A DNA stretch of 64,000 nt. Source: Psychromonas marina (GTDB lineage Bacteria > Pseudomonadota > Gammaproteobacteria > Enterobacterales > Psychromonadaceae). A program made the translations under genes and the position numbers. Within the stretch, counting starts at the first letter, position 1. Each line of letters begins with the position of its first letter. This document shows positions 1 to 8,396 of the stretch, piece after piece. The notes under the pieces were generated by a model that had not been told where the DNA came from, made no database searches, and saw only the letters and a program-made list of their open reading frames with translations. The stretch spans positions 1-64,000 of the forward strand of contig NZ_BSPQ01000015.1 of the NCBI RefSeq assembly GCF_030161115.1, in the 5' to 3' direction.

Positions 1-1339
1 TATCTGAGGCATTAGCGAGTATTTGACTTTCATTGAAGATAAGCACGCTATCTTCATCAATGGTATATGAAGTTTCACCTGCAATCGGTAAATCATTAAC
101 AGCGAGCACTTCAATGCCAGCATTACCAACAGTGATTGCTCCTGCTTCATCTACAACAGCTACATCTAAACTAATATCACCATTGAAGTTTTCATTCGGT
201 AAGAATGTGACGGATCCATCTTCATTATTAACTAATACACCATCAGTTCCTGAATAGGTCACGCTATCAAGTGCGACTTCACCTTCAACATCACTTGCAT
301 TTGCAAGTAGCTGGTTTGGGCTTAAATTGATACTGCCATCTTCATTCATTTGGTATGAAGTTGAACCAGCTACAGGAAAGTCATTTACCCCCTGTATAGA
401 CAGATCAATATTTGCATCAACGGTTGTTGTTCCGTCTGAGACCGTAAATGTAACATCAACATTACCATTGAAATTTTCGTTTGGAGCAAAAGAAAAGGAG
501 CCATCTTGATTGGCAGTTAGAACACCATCTGTACCACTGTAATTAACAGACTCTATAGAAAGATCATCACCATCAATATCTGTAGCACCAACTAGCAGCT
601 CTTCTGCAGTGAAGGTAATAATGCCATCTTCTTGCATGCTAAATAGTTTATCAACGGCGGTGGGCGCATCATTTTCTGGGGTAACATCAACCTCGAAGGT
701 GAGTGAGTCTGTTGCTGTATCAGAAGTAGGCAGATCATCTGCATCAATAGTTCCATCTTCATTAATATCACTTTCAACATTCACTTCAAAGGTTTGGCTG
801 TTGGTTATTGAATCAGAATCGTCTTCTGTCGCTTCAGCACCTTCTGAGACAACTGTTTCTTCTGTTGCAGCAGAAGCCACATCAGCAGAGCTTACTTGTG
901 CTCCCGCGGTCGCGGTAGGGCCTGATGTATCAGTACCACCTACACTTTGTGCCCCTGAAGACGCTTCACTTTCAGCTGGCGCTTCAGCGCTTGCTGAAGC
1001 ACTACTTTGTGCCCCTTCTTCTGTACTTTCAGCAGCACCCTCAACAGCTTGAGAGTCAGCGCTACTTGCGGCAGCGGCGGCAGCGGCCCCACCATCATCA
1101 GAGTTTTCGCCTTCATCGCTCCCTACATCGGCACCAGAGCTTTCAACACCTCCCCCACCATCTGCAAGGTTACTTTCAGCAAGGTCAGCGGCTACAGAAT
1201 CGACACCCGTAGCAACAGTACTCGTTATTGTAGATTCACGATTCTGTCCTGAATTTGATTCTGCACCAGAAGTTGCACTATCATCAGTAGATACTTGCTC
1301 AACTGCATCATTTAATTCATTATTTTCAGACTCTGACAT
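1..1339 (-). CDS. Large Cadherin-like adhesin, N-terminal part (runs off window)
   Basis: The minus strand is open without a stop from an ATG at 1337-1339 to the left edge, about 446 codons, so the gene is partial here. The N-terminus has no signal peptide, as expected for a type I secretion substrate whose signal is C-terminal. The first ~190 residues are low-complexity and rich in Ala, Ser, Glu, Gly and Thr, with a short poly-Ala run. Next comes an EF-hand-like calcium loop (D-x-N-x-D-G-x-I-D, bases 734-769). After it come tandem repeats of about 100 residues carrying the marks NEDGS, TDGVL, PNENFNG and ending in NDxPxAG, typical of Cadherin-like (tandem-95/VCBS type) adhesin repeats. The gene is divergent from a type I secretion operon that probably exports it. 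The likely role is a surface or biofilm adhesin; the ligand is unknown. Confidence 0.85.
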   Translation of the reverse strand, partial: MSESENNELNDAVEQVSTDDSATSGAESNSGQNRESTITSTVATGVDSVAADLAESNLADGGGGVESSGADVGSDEGENSDDGGAAAAAAASSADSQAVEGAAESTEEGAQSSASASAEAPAESEASSGAQSVGGTDTSGPTATAGAQVSSADVASAATEETVVSEGAEATEDDSDSITNSQTFEVNVESDINEDGTIDADDLPTSDTATDSLTFEVDVTPENDAPTAVDKLFSMQEDGIITFTAEELLVGATDIDGDDLSIESVNYSGTDGVLTANQDGSFSFAPNENFNGNVDVTFTVSDGTTTVDANIDLSIQGVNDFPVAGSTSYQMNEDGSINLSPNQLLANASDVEGEVALDSVTYSGTDGVLVNNEDGSVTFLPNENFNGDISLDVAVVDEAGAITVGNAGIEVLAVNDLPIAGETSYTIDEDSVLIFNESQILANASD

Positions 1340-1577
1340 AATTTAGACCTTATTTTTATAATAAAAACAATCACCTTGTTTTTTTATAATATGTTCATAT
1401 GCAGATTATTCCAAAAACACAGGGCGAAATATAAAAAATATGTGATCGAAGGCATAGTTATATATTAAACAGCAACACCCCTGAAAGAAGTCTATTAATT
1501 GTATGCTAAGTTTTACCTATGACGTATTCCACAATACGCATAGATCCCTTATAATTTAATGATTTGGCAGGTTTAAA
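1340..1577. promoter_or_regulatory. Divergent promoter region with imperfect palindrome
   Basis: This 238-base AT-rich gap separates the adhesin (minus) from the Hpt/secretion operon (plus) and must hold both promoters. It contains an inverted repeat at 1517-1543: CTATG-A-CGTATT, spacer CCAC, AATACG-CATAG, with one unpaired A. It ends about 35 bases before the Hpt ATG. It could be an operator or a 5'-leader hairpin. I cannot name a binding protein. Confidence 0.5.
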
Positions 1578-1904
1578 ATGATAAATATAGAGATGCTTAC
1601 CGAGATGTTTGGAGGCGATACAGAATTTGTATCAACAATTTTTCAACAATACCTTTCTGATAACAAAGATATCAACACAAGAATAGAAGAGCAGGTCAAC
1701 AACGAACAATATGACACCCTTTTCCATACAATGCATACATTAAGCGGTTCCTTATCAAACATTTGTGATGAAAATATTGTACCAACAATAAAAACTGTTG
1801 AGCAACTAGCTAGAGATGGAGAACAGCCTAATGCTGATGATATTCAACTTATACAAACAGAGCTCGATAAAATTAAATTACAGATGGAGGAGTACCTTGC
1901 CTAA
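1578..1904 (+). CDS. Stand-alone Hpt phosphotransfer protein
   Basis: The gene encodes a 108-residue, all-helical-looking soluble protein. Residues 50-62 hold the histidine phosphotransfer signature in the form H-T-L-S-G with phospho-acceptor candidate His53. The usual Lys after the Leu is Ser here. The length fits a single Hpt domain. A GGCAGG ribosome site precedes the ATG. It is the first gene of the secretion operon, 30 bases before the HlyD-like gene. Hpt proteins pass phosphate from the receiver of a hybrid kinase to another receiver. Here the partners are probably the receivers encoded at 3274-5499, 10742-13219 or 15608-16588; that pairing is inference. Confidence 0.8.
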   Translation: MINIEMLTEMFGGDTEFVSTIFQQYLSDNKDINTRIEEQVNNEQYDTLFHTMHTLSGSLSNICDENIVPTIKTVEQLARDGEQPNADDIQLIQTELDKIKLQMEEYLA

Positions 1905-1934
1905 TATCTGTACGCGAAATCAGCTATCCACATT

Positions 1935-3284
1935 ATGAAAAAAGATGATTCTATTGATGTAAATTTTGACCAAGTTATTGAACAATCGGTCAATAAAGCC
2001 CATAGCACCAATATAATCGATGAAGTCAGCGCAAATAAAAAAAATACCGGGCAGCGTATTGCTATCATCATATTTGCCTTCTCTATCATCGCACTGATTT
2101 GGAGCTCTCAAGCTGAGCTTGAAATAAATGTATCAACAAGAGGAGAAATCCTACTTGATTCTGATATAGAAAAAATTCAGCACTTAGAAGGTGGGATGCT
2201 ACTCGCGTTGTATGTAGCCCCTGGTGATATTGTTTATAAAGGCCAGAAAATAGCACTGATTAACTCTCTTGATAGAGAGAATGAGTTGCAAGTGACTGAT
2301 TACGAAATAGCAGGTTTAACAATTGAAAACCTTAAATACAGCTCTCTATTAAATGATACGGAATTAGATTTAGCAGCGTTTACTCTTTTTCCAGAACTAG
2401 TACAAACTCACTATAAAACATGGCGAGTAGAAAAAGATAAAAACAGTTCAGATGATGCCTTGATTAAGCATGATATTGTTCATAAAACACAATTAATATC
2501 ATCCATGAATAAACGCATAATTTCATCTAATACCCAGTTAGGGCTCATACAACAGCAGCTTTCTATAAAAGAAGCACTCTTTAAAGAGGAGATGGCCTCG
2601 TTCGTTGATGTACTTAATATGAGGGTACAAAACATGAACATGGTACGTGAAATAGAAAATTTACATGAAGCGGTTTTAAATGAAAGATTTCAGCTAAACC
2701 GAATGAAAAAACAATTGGTTAATACTTCAGCCACACGTAATAATATGTATTTGGATAAGCTTACTACAATTAGAAAAGAGTTAAGCATTAAACAAACACA
2801 ACGTATCGCATTGTCCGATAAGGTATCAAGACTCACGGTTTACTCACCTGTTGACGGTACCGTAGATAAACTAAATTATAATTACATATCAGCAATCATT
2901 TCACCCGGTGACAGCATTGCAGAAATCACACCTCTTAAAAATGCATTACGCGGACAGATAAAAATCCCTAGAAAAGATATCGGTTTTATAGAAAAAGGTC
3001 AGTTAGTTAACTTAAAGTTAGATACCTTTAACTTTGCTAACTATGGTGTTATTAATGGTGTTATATCTTCTATTTCACGCGGTTCATATACTGAAGAGGA
3101 AGATGAATTCTTTCTTGCAGAAATCACGATTGACAAAGATTATTTAATGAAAAAAGGCGTAAAGTACAACATATCCCCCTATATGGAATTTACTGCTGAT
3201 ATTAAAACGGGCACACGACGTGTTATTGATTATGCTTTAAAGCCAATCATGGCAGCACTTGAAGAATCGTTTAATGAAAGATAG
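1935..3284 (+). CDS. HlyD-family membrane fusion protein of type I secretion system
   Basis: The 449-residue protein has a short cytoplasmic N-terminus, one membrane segment at about 43-60, a first half-lipoyl region with the typical IQHLEGG..L..L.V..GD motif (about 88-110), a long coiled-coil hairpin (about 130-295) and a second half-lipoyl/beta-barrel region (V.SPVDG.V, about 300-430). This order is that of HlyD/LapC/RtxD adaptors, which bridge an inner-membrane ABC exporter to TolC. No clear ribosome site is seen before the ATG, so translation may be coupled to the upstream Hpt gene. The 3' end overlaps the next gene by 11 bases. Confidence 0.88.
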   Translation: MKKDDSIDVNFDQVIEQSVNKAHSTNIIDEVSANKKNTGQRIAIIIFAFSIIALIWSSQAELEINVSTRGEILLDSDIEKIQHLEGGMLLALYVAPGDIVYKGQKIALINSLDRENELQVTDYEIAGLTIENLKYSSLLNDTELDLAAFTLFPELVQTHYKTWRVEKDKNSSDDALIKHDIVHKTQLISSMNKRIISSNTQLGLIQQQLSIKEALFKEEMASFVDVLNMRVQNMNMVREIENLHEAVLNERFQLNRMKKQLVNTSATRNNMYLDKLTTIRKELSIKQTQRIALSDKVSRLTVYSPVDGTVDKLNYNYISAIISPGDSIAEITPLKNALRGQIKIPRKDIGFIEKGQLVNLKLDTFNFANYGVINGVISSISRGSYTEEEDEFFLAEITIDKDYLMKKGVKYNISPYMEFTADIKTGTRRVIDYALKPIMAALEESFNER

Positions 3285-5499
3285 TAAGATAAAAGCAATA
3301 ATTATCATAAAAGCATTAAAACTGGTTTTGCTAGTTTTAATTTTCCTACAACTTTTTTTTACTTATCAAATAATAGAATCTCAAAATAACAGCTTAAAAA
3401 ATCAAAATAATCAACTCATTGTCGAAGTATCAGAGGATATGCTCAAAAGCATAACGCGTTTAAACTCAGCACTAATAATATGCGCGGAACAAGCGGAAAG
3501 TTGTAACGATAACCAAACGAGGATTTTTACTGCTGAATTAAACAGCTACCTATTTGAATTTATGCGACTAGCCGCAGCTGAAAAAAAACTCGTCTCGACC
3601 GTTGCGATGCATAATATTGACCGAGTTAAGGTTCATATTGCCCAGTATAATGCCCTCTCAGATACACAACTTCTACAAAAGCAAATTACGCCTACTTTAG
3701 AACATATCAGCACAACACTAAATGATGTTATTAATGCCTACCATTACAATCTAAAAGAACAGACTGAATACCATATACTACTATTGATTTTAATCAGCTT
3801 ACTAATCCTAGTCGTTAGCATTTTTCACTATTTTTATTCAAACAAGTATATTAAACAACTAATCCATAAATCAGATGATCTTACCCACCTCTTTCATCAT
3901 GTCTTAAACCGCATCAAAGATCTTGATTTAAAAGCGATAAAATCTCGTCTATCAAGTATCAACACTAACCCGAACGAGAAAAAAATATATTCTTTATTAC
4001 TGTTTAGCTTTGAAAAGTTGGAGAATGAAAAACTAAAAACAGATCTCTATCAGCGTCTTTATAACCTTCTCGGTTATGAAATACGCGGCATCACAAATAC
4101 TATCCAAGGAGGAGTGAAATTACTTGCAGTAGATAAGGACGAACGTGAATTGGTATTAGCTAAGGACGTCATTACAGCCACACATACGCTAGAAAATCTG
4201 GCTGAAAATTTTAACCAACTGTCCAATATCGATATTAGTAAAGATGACAATATTGTTAACCTTAATAAACTCAGCAGCGATTTGATTGTATTACTCGCCA
4301 GTAAATCGAAAAATTTATCTAAAAGCATTGAATGTTATGTCGATAACACCTTACCTTTAACATTTTATGGCCATCAAACTGGACTTTTTTGGCTGCTATT
4401 AATGCAAATGTCAGATGCACTGGCAACACAAGGTTACGAACAAATACTATTAACCATTAATTGCAGCGGTACTAAGCGTGTCGATCAATTGAAGATTAGC
4501 CTAAATTTTTACCTCTATTCTTCTGACTACTCTTCAATTGACAGTATTGAACAGTTACCTTGGAGCAAAAGCCATAAAACACTCATTACCAACAAAGCAC
4601 TGGCTAGAACCCTGATAGGTAAAATAAAAAACTACCAAGTCACACGTCAAGTTATCGATAATACCTCTTGTTTTAGCACCTCTTTTGATATTCAACCAGA
4701 GCGTTATCAAACTCAAACAAGCCTGCTAGTGGATAAAAAAATACTTATTTGTGGAGCCTCTGCAATACAAACTAATGTACTTGATAAGATGTTAACTGAA
4801 CAAGGTGCTGACGTGGTGGTTGCTAATACACCTAACGATATATTTAAATCAATTAATCAGCTAGATGATAATGATGGCATCTTGCTGACAAACACCATCA
4901 AAGGGGTAAAACTCAATACCTTCTGCAAAATAATAAAGGCACGTTTAGGCAAGAAAAACATCAAAATATTTTTATCTGTTTCTACATCAAATCAGGTAAA
5001 AGAGGTGTTTGAACATATTGACCATATTTTTTATCACCCCTGCCCTCCATCTGACTTTATCTCTAATATGCTTGAGCACCTTGAGAAAGATCACGACGAT
5101 ACAGCTGTAGCATTACCAAAACTACTGATCGTAGAAGATGACAAGCTACAGCAATTTATCTTGAAGAAAATACTCTCTGATTTCGAGTATGAGTGCGAAA
5201 CCATGGATGACGGACAGCAGGTAGTAGATAACCTCGATAAGTTAGATCACGATATTATTTTTATGGATTGTATTATGCCCAATTTAGGTGGCGTAGATGC
5301 GACAAAACGGATCCGGGCATATGAAAAACAACACAAAAAACAACCAAGTATCATCATTGGTGCCACAGCCTTAACAAGCAATGAAGAGCATAAATTATGC
5401 ATTGATGCAGGGATGGATTATGTATTGCACAAGCCTTATAAGAAAGACGTTATATATGCTTCACTCAAAAAATATATTGCGATAGGGAAGATAAAATGA
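3274..5499 (+). CDS. Membrane pseudo-hybrid histidine kinase with intact C-terminal receiver
   Basis: I start at the ATG at 3274 (741 residues); a TTG at 3259 is in frame but less likely. Residues ~7-32 and ~168-190 are membrane segments flanking a ~130-residue periplasmic part. The dimerisation/phospho-acceptor helix reads L-L-G-Y-E-I-R-G, so Tyr268 stands where the kinase His should be. The ATPase domain also lacks clear N, G1 and G2 boxes. A first receiver-like domain (~480-600) has no phospho-acceptor Asp. The last domain (~620-735) is a normal receiver with LIVEDD, a FMDCIMP Asp and a late KP Lys. The protein therefore looks unable to autophosphorylate but able to accept phosphate. It sits between the adaptor and TolC genes and overlaps both, so it is part of the secretion operon. 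Confidence 0.82.
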   Translation: MKDSKIKAIIIIKALKLVLLVLIFLQLFFTYQIIESQNNSLKNQNNQLIVEVSEDMLKSITRLNSALIICAEQAESCNDNQTRIFTAELNSYLFEFMRLAAAEKKLVSTVAMHNIDRVKVHIAQYNALSDTQLLQKQITPTLEHISTTLNDVINAYHYNLKEQTEYHILLLILISLLILVVSIFHYFYSNKYIKQLIHKSDDLTHLFHHVLNRIKDLDLKAIKSRLSSINTNPNEKKIYSLLLFSFEKLENEKLKTDLYQRLYNLLGYEIRGITNTIQGGVKLLAVDKDERELVLAKDVITATHTLENLAENFNQLSNIDISKDDNIVNLNKLSSDLIVLLASKSKNLSKSIECYVDNTLPLTFYGHQTGLFWLLLMQMSDALATQGYEQILLTINCSGTKRVDQLKISLNFYLYSSDYSSIDSIEQLPWSKSHKTLITNKALARTLIGKIKNYQVTRQVIDNTSCFSTSFDIQPERYQTQTSLLVDKKILICGASAIQTNVLDKMLTEQGADVVVANTPNDIFKSINQLDDNDGILLTNTIKGVKLNTFCKIIKARLGKKNIKIFLSVSTSNQVKEVFEHIDHIFYHPCPPSDFISNMLEHLEKDHDDTAVALPKLLIVEDDKLQQFILKKILSDFEYECETMDDGQQVVDNLDKLDHDIIFMDCIMPNLGGVDATKRIRAYEKQHKKQPSIIIGATALTSNEEHKLCIDAGMDYVLHKPYKKDVIYASLKKYIAIGKIK

Positions 5500-6863
5500 G
5501 CCGATTCCTACAATGCCTAGCTTTACTCGTGCTTGTAAGCACTTTTCAGATTGGCCATGCCAGTGAACTGTCTATCACTATCGAGCAAGCGATTAAAAAT
5601 AACTATAAGATACGTGTTTCTGAGTATGAAGTTATCTCCTCTGAATATGATCGAAAAAAAGGTTTATCCGCATTTTTCCCAACAATAAATGCCTCAGCAA
5701 ATACTAAATGGAATGACTCCGATACCTTAGAAAAAGAGAACTACACCTCCACTAAGAATGGTTACAACAGTAACGGTTATAGCATCTCCTTATCACAAAG
5801 TGTTATCGATTTATCGAAGGTATATAATTACCAAGTTGGTGAATTAGACTATGAAATTAACCTACTAAAACACCATAAAATAATTAACGACATTATTATC
5901 AATGTCGTTGAAGGTTATTTTTCATACTTAAAATATCACTCTCAATATATTGCCACAGAATCCGAGCTTATCTCATCAGAAACCCGATTTAAACATGTTC
6001 AGCGTAGCCACGAATTAGGGAATGTTGCTAAAACGGATGTTTATGAAGCCTATGCAAAAAAAGAGGGGAATGTTCGTAAACTGGCGGATATAGAAAAAAA
6101 TTTAGAGGTAGCTTTACTCAAATTACAATCTACAACACAAATAAAAATGATACCCAGTGTCGATGTAAAAATAAGTGAAAACTATGAAAATATAAGTACG
6201 CAGGAAGAGCAAGATCTGCAGGGGTATATGCTCACTAATAACTACGACATTATTATCGCAGAATTCAATACCCAAAAATCGATTAAAACCTCTGAAAAAT
6301 CAAGATCGAGTTTTTACCCTACCGTTTCTGCTAGCGTTAATTATGAGTTTACCGATAGCAATAATAGCACAGGTACAGATACCGATAATATTGTCTATTC
6401 TCTGGATCTCACCTTACCCATTACTAATGGTGGTAGCGACTTATATACCTATCAAAGAGACGCCAATAAAATTGAGCAAAGTAATATTCAATATGAACAA
6501 ACACTCGATGATAGTGAGGTAAGCTTTAAGGAGTTGATTTATGATATTAATAATAATGTCAATTCGATGCGCACATTAAAATCAATGATCATCTCTAATT
6601 ATGCTGTTTATAAAGGATCGCAACGAGCTTACAAAATAGGTACAAAAACCCTAACCGACCTGCTCGGTGCCGAATCTAACTTATACAACAGCATCCGAGA
6701 TTTTCAGGAAAACCAATATAACTACATCATCAACGTCAGTAAATTAAAGGCCCTACTTGGCCCTATTAATTTACAAGAGATTGAGCAATTATCAAGTACC
6801 ATGGTGCCACTGCAAAAGCGCTTTGATATTACATTATTAGAACAGTTTAAAGGGGTATTGTAA
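5496..6863 (+). CDS. TolC-family outer membrane protein
   Basis: The 455-residue protein has a cleavable signal peptide (about 1-22, ending GHA) and two long heptad-rich halves with the A..N..Y pattern of the outer membrane efflux protein family, including the LTDLLGAESNLYNS helix near residue 390. TolC-like trimers form the outer membrane channel of type I secretion. The start ATG overlaps the stop of the upstream pseudo-kinase gene (ATGA), so the two are translationally coupled. The next gene begins 2 bases after its stop. A housekeeping tolC probably exists elsewhere; this copy looks dedicated to the adjacent ABC pair. Confidence 0.88.
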   Translation: MSRFLQCLALLVLVSTFQIGHASELSITIEQAIKNNYKIRVSEYEVISSEYDRKKGLSAFFPTINASANTKWNDSDTLEKENYTSTKNGYNSNGYSISLSQSVIDLSKVYNYQVGELDYEINLLKHHKIINDIIINVVEGYFSYLKYHSQYIATESELISSETRFKHVQRSHELGNVAKTDVYEAYAKKEGNVRKLADIEKNLEVALLKLQSTTQIKMIPSVDVKISENYENISTQEEQDLQGYMLTNNYDIIIAEFNTQKSIKTSEKSRSSFYPTVSASVNYEFTDSNNSTGTDTDNIVYSLDLTLPITNGGSDLYTYQRDANKIEQSNIQYEQTLDDSEVSFKELIYDINNNVNSMRTLKSMIISNYAVYKGSQRAYKIGTKTLTDLLGAESNLYNSIRDFQENQYNYIINVSKLKALLGPINLQEIEQLSSTMVPLQKRFDITLLEQFKGVL

Positions 6864-6865
6864 CC

Positions 6866-8395
6866 TTGGAAAAACTAAACTATTTCCCTCGACTCAGTTA
6901 TTTTGACTCTCTCTTTTTACTCATGTCTAGCATCATGGGTACTTTGCTAGGACTGGTATTACCCTTTTCTATTTTGATTATTTTTGATCGCGTATTACCC
7001 AATAACGCAACCTCCACTCTCTATTATATCTATGCCATTATCCTTGCGAGTATCGTATTAGATTATAAAATTAAAGCCATTGAGGGCAGTTTAATCTCTA
7101 AGATAGGCTTAAAATTTGAAAGTAAGATAACCAATCAACTTTTTCATGCCATCGGCACCCCCTATATTGATAAATTTAAAAAACTAGAAACGGGTGAATA
7201 CCTTGAACGTTTAAATACCATTCCGGCATTAAAAGCATTCTTCAGTGGCGATGTCATTTCATCTTTAATCAACTTATTTACCTGCCTTATAACCCTGTTA
7301 ATCATCTCTGTTATTGATTTGAAAATAGGAATTATTTTAATCATTGCATCTATATTTCTGTTTATTGTCTCTTACACGATATCCAATAAAAAAATAAAAT
7401 TACTGCAATTGAAGTCAGAAATAGAGGGGCTAACCAACTCTAAAGTGATTGAGATTATCTCCTATCCACACGACATTAAAAGTAGAGCGATGGAGTATCG
7501 CATTGAAAATTTGATGAAAAATATGGTGAGACAACGAGAGCACTACAACACCAAATTTGAAGAGCAGCAGGCAAGTTACTCGCTGCTATTGAACCTTGTA
7601 CAGCAACTGTCTGTTACCTTTGTGGTTATTACCAGCGCGAGCGCGGTAATCAACATGGAAATGAGCCAAGGCATCATGGCGGCTATCATCTTATTAACTA
7701 ATCGTTATTTTGGACCTTATCAGCAAGCGATGCGTACTACGGGAGAGTGGAAGGTAAACCGCGTTTATATCACCCAGCTCAATGAGATTTTGGAAATAGA
7801 AAAAAACTTTGAGCAGCACACTGAGTCTGAATTGCCTGTGCTACCAGTGATTAACATAAACAACCAAGAGATCTACTTTAGAGCCGAAAAAATTAATATT
7901 TTAAGTGGGCTTTCTGGCAGCGGAAAATCCTCGGTGTTTAGATACCTATTACAAAGTAACGAGTCACACCTTACCGCTATCCAAAATGATATGGTGGTCG
8001 TTGATAAAGACAGTACCTTCATAGAAGGGACTATTATCGATAATCTCACCTGTTTCCGCCCTCAACTGCAGCGTGCCGCCTACTTACTTTGTGAAGCACT
8101 AGCAATAAAGCATGAGCTAGACAGCTTAAAATTAGGTTTTTTTACTGAGATAAGCAGTAAAAATAACATGATGATATCTCGTCAAATACACTTCTCATTA
8201 TTGCTTGTACGTGCCTTATTAAGTGATAAACATATCATTCTCATCGATGATTTTGATCTTGTTTACGATGCACAATTTGTTATTGATATGTTCTCTTGTA
8301 TGTTACCGCGAACACGTTCTTACACTTTCGTGATTGTCAGCAATAAAATTAACCAGAGAAATTCACAAACCAACCTCATAAAGTTAGGTGATTAA
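6866..8395 (+). CDS. ABC exporter subunit 1 of type I secretion, degenerate NBD
   Basis: The 509-residue protein is read from a TTG at 6866, 10 bases after an AGGGG ribosome site; no other start fits near it. An exporter-type membrane domain (about 15-285) is followed by a nucleotide-binding domain (about 315-509). There is no peptidase-like N-terminal domain. The P-loop GLSGSGKSS is intact. The other ATPase motifs are not: the Q-loop Gln is missing (VVVDKD), the LSGGQ signature is replaced by MISRQ, Walker B is LIDDFD with Asp for the catalytic Glu, and the switch His is Asn (SNK). It probably forms a heterodimer with the following subunit, as RtxB/RtxE do in MARTX secretion. Its transport role is inferred from context. 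Confidence 0.82.
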   Translation: MEKLNYFPRLSYFDSLFLLMSSIMGTLLGLVLPFSILIIFDRVLPNNATSTLYYIYAIILASIVLDYKIKAIEGSLISKIGLKFESKITNQLFHAIGTPYIDKFKKLETGEYLERLNTIPALKAFFSGDVISSLINLFTCLITLLIISVIDLKIGIILIIASIFLFIVSYTISNKKIKLLQLKSEIEGLTNSKVIEIISYPHDIKSRAMEYRIENLMKNMVRQREHYNTKFEEQQASYSLLLNLVQQLSVTFVVITSASAVINMEMSQGIMAAIILLTNRYFGPYQQAMRTTGEWKVNRVYITQLNEILEIEKNFEQHTESELPVLPVININNQEIYFRAEKINILSGLSGSGKSSVFRYLLQSNESHLTAIQNDMVVVDKDSTFIEGTIIDNLTCFRPQLQRAAYLLCEALAIKHELDSLKLGFFTEISSKNNMMISRQIHFSLLLVRALLSDKHIILIDDFDLVYDAQFVIDMFSCMLPRTRSYTFVIVSNKINQRNSQTNLIKLGD

Positions 8396-8396
8396 T

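Noticed and set aside
609-1252. Several plus-strand open frames over the adhesin region
   Set aside because: They are antisense shadows of the repetitive Ala/Ser-rich coding sequence and have no ribosome sites.
1400-1560. Possible c-di-GMP (GEMM) riboswitch: a short ACACAGGGCGAAAT run before the Hpt operon
   Set aside because: The run is on the plus strand but the flanking stems and the GNRA-receptor parts of GEMM are missing, so the resemblance is to a few bases only.
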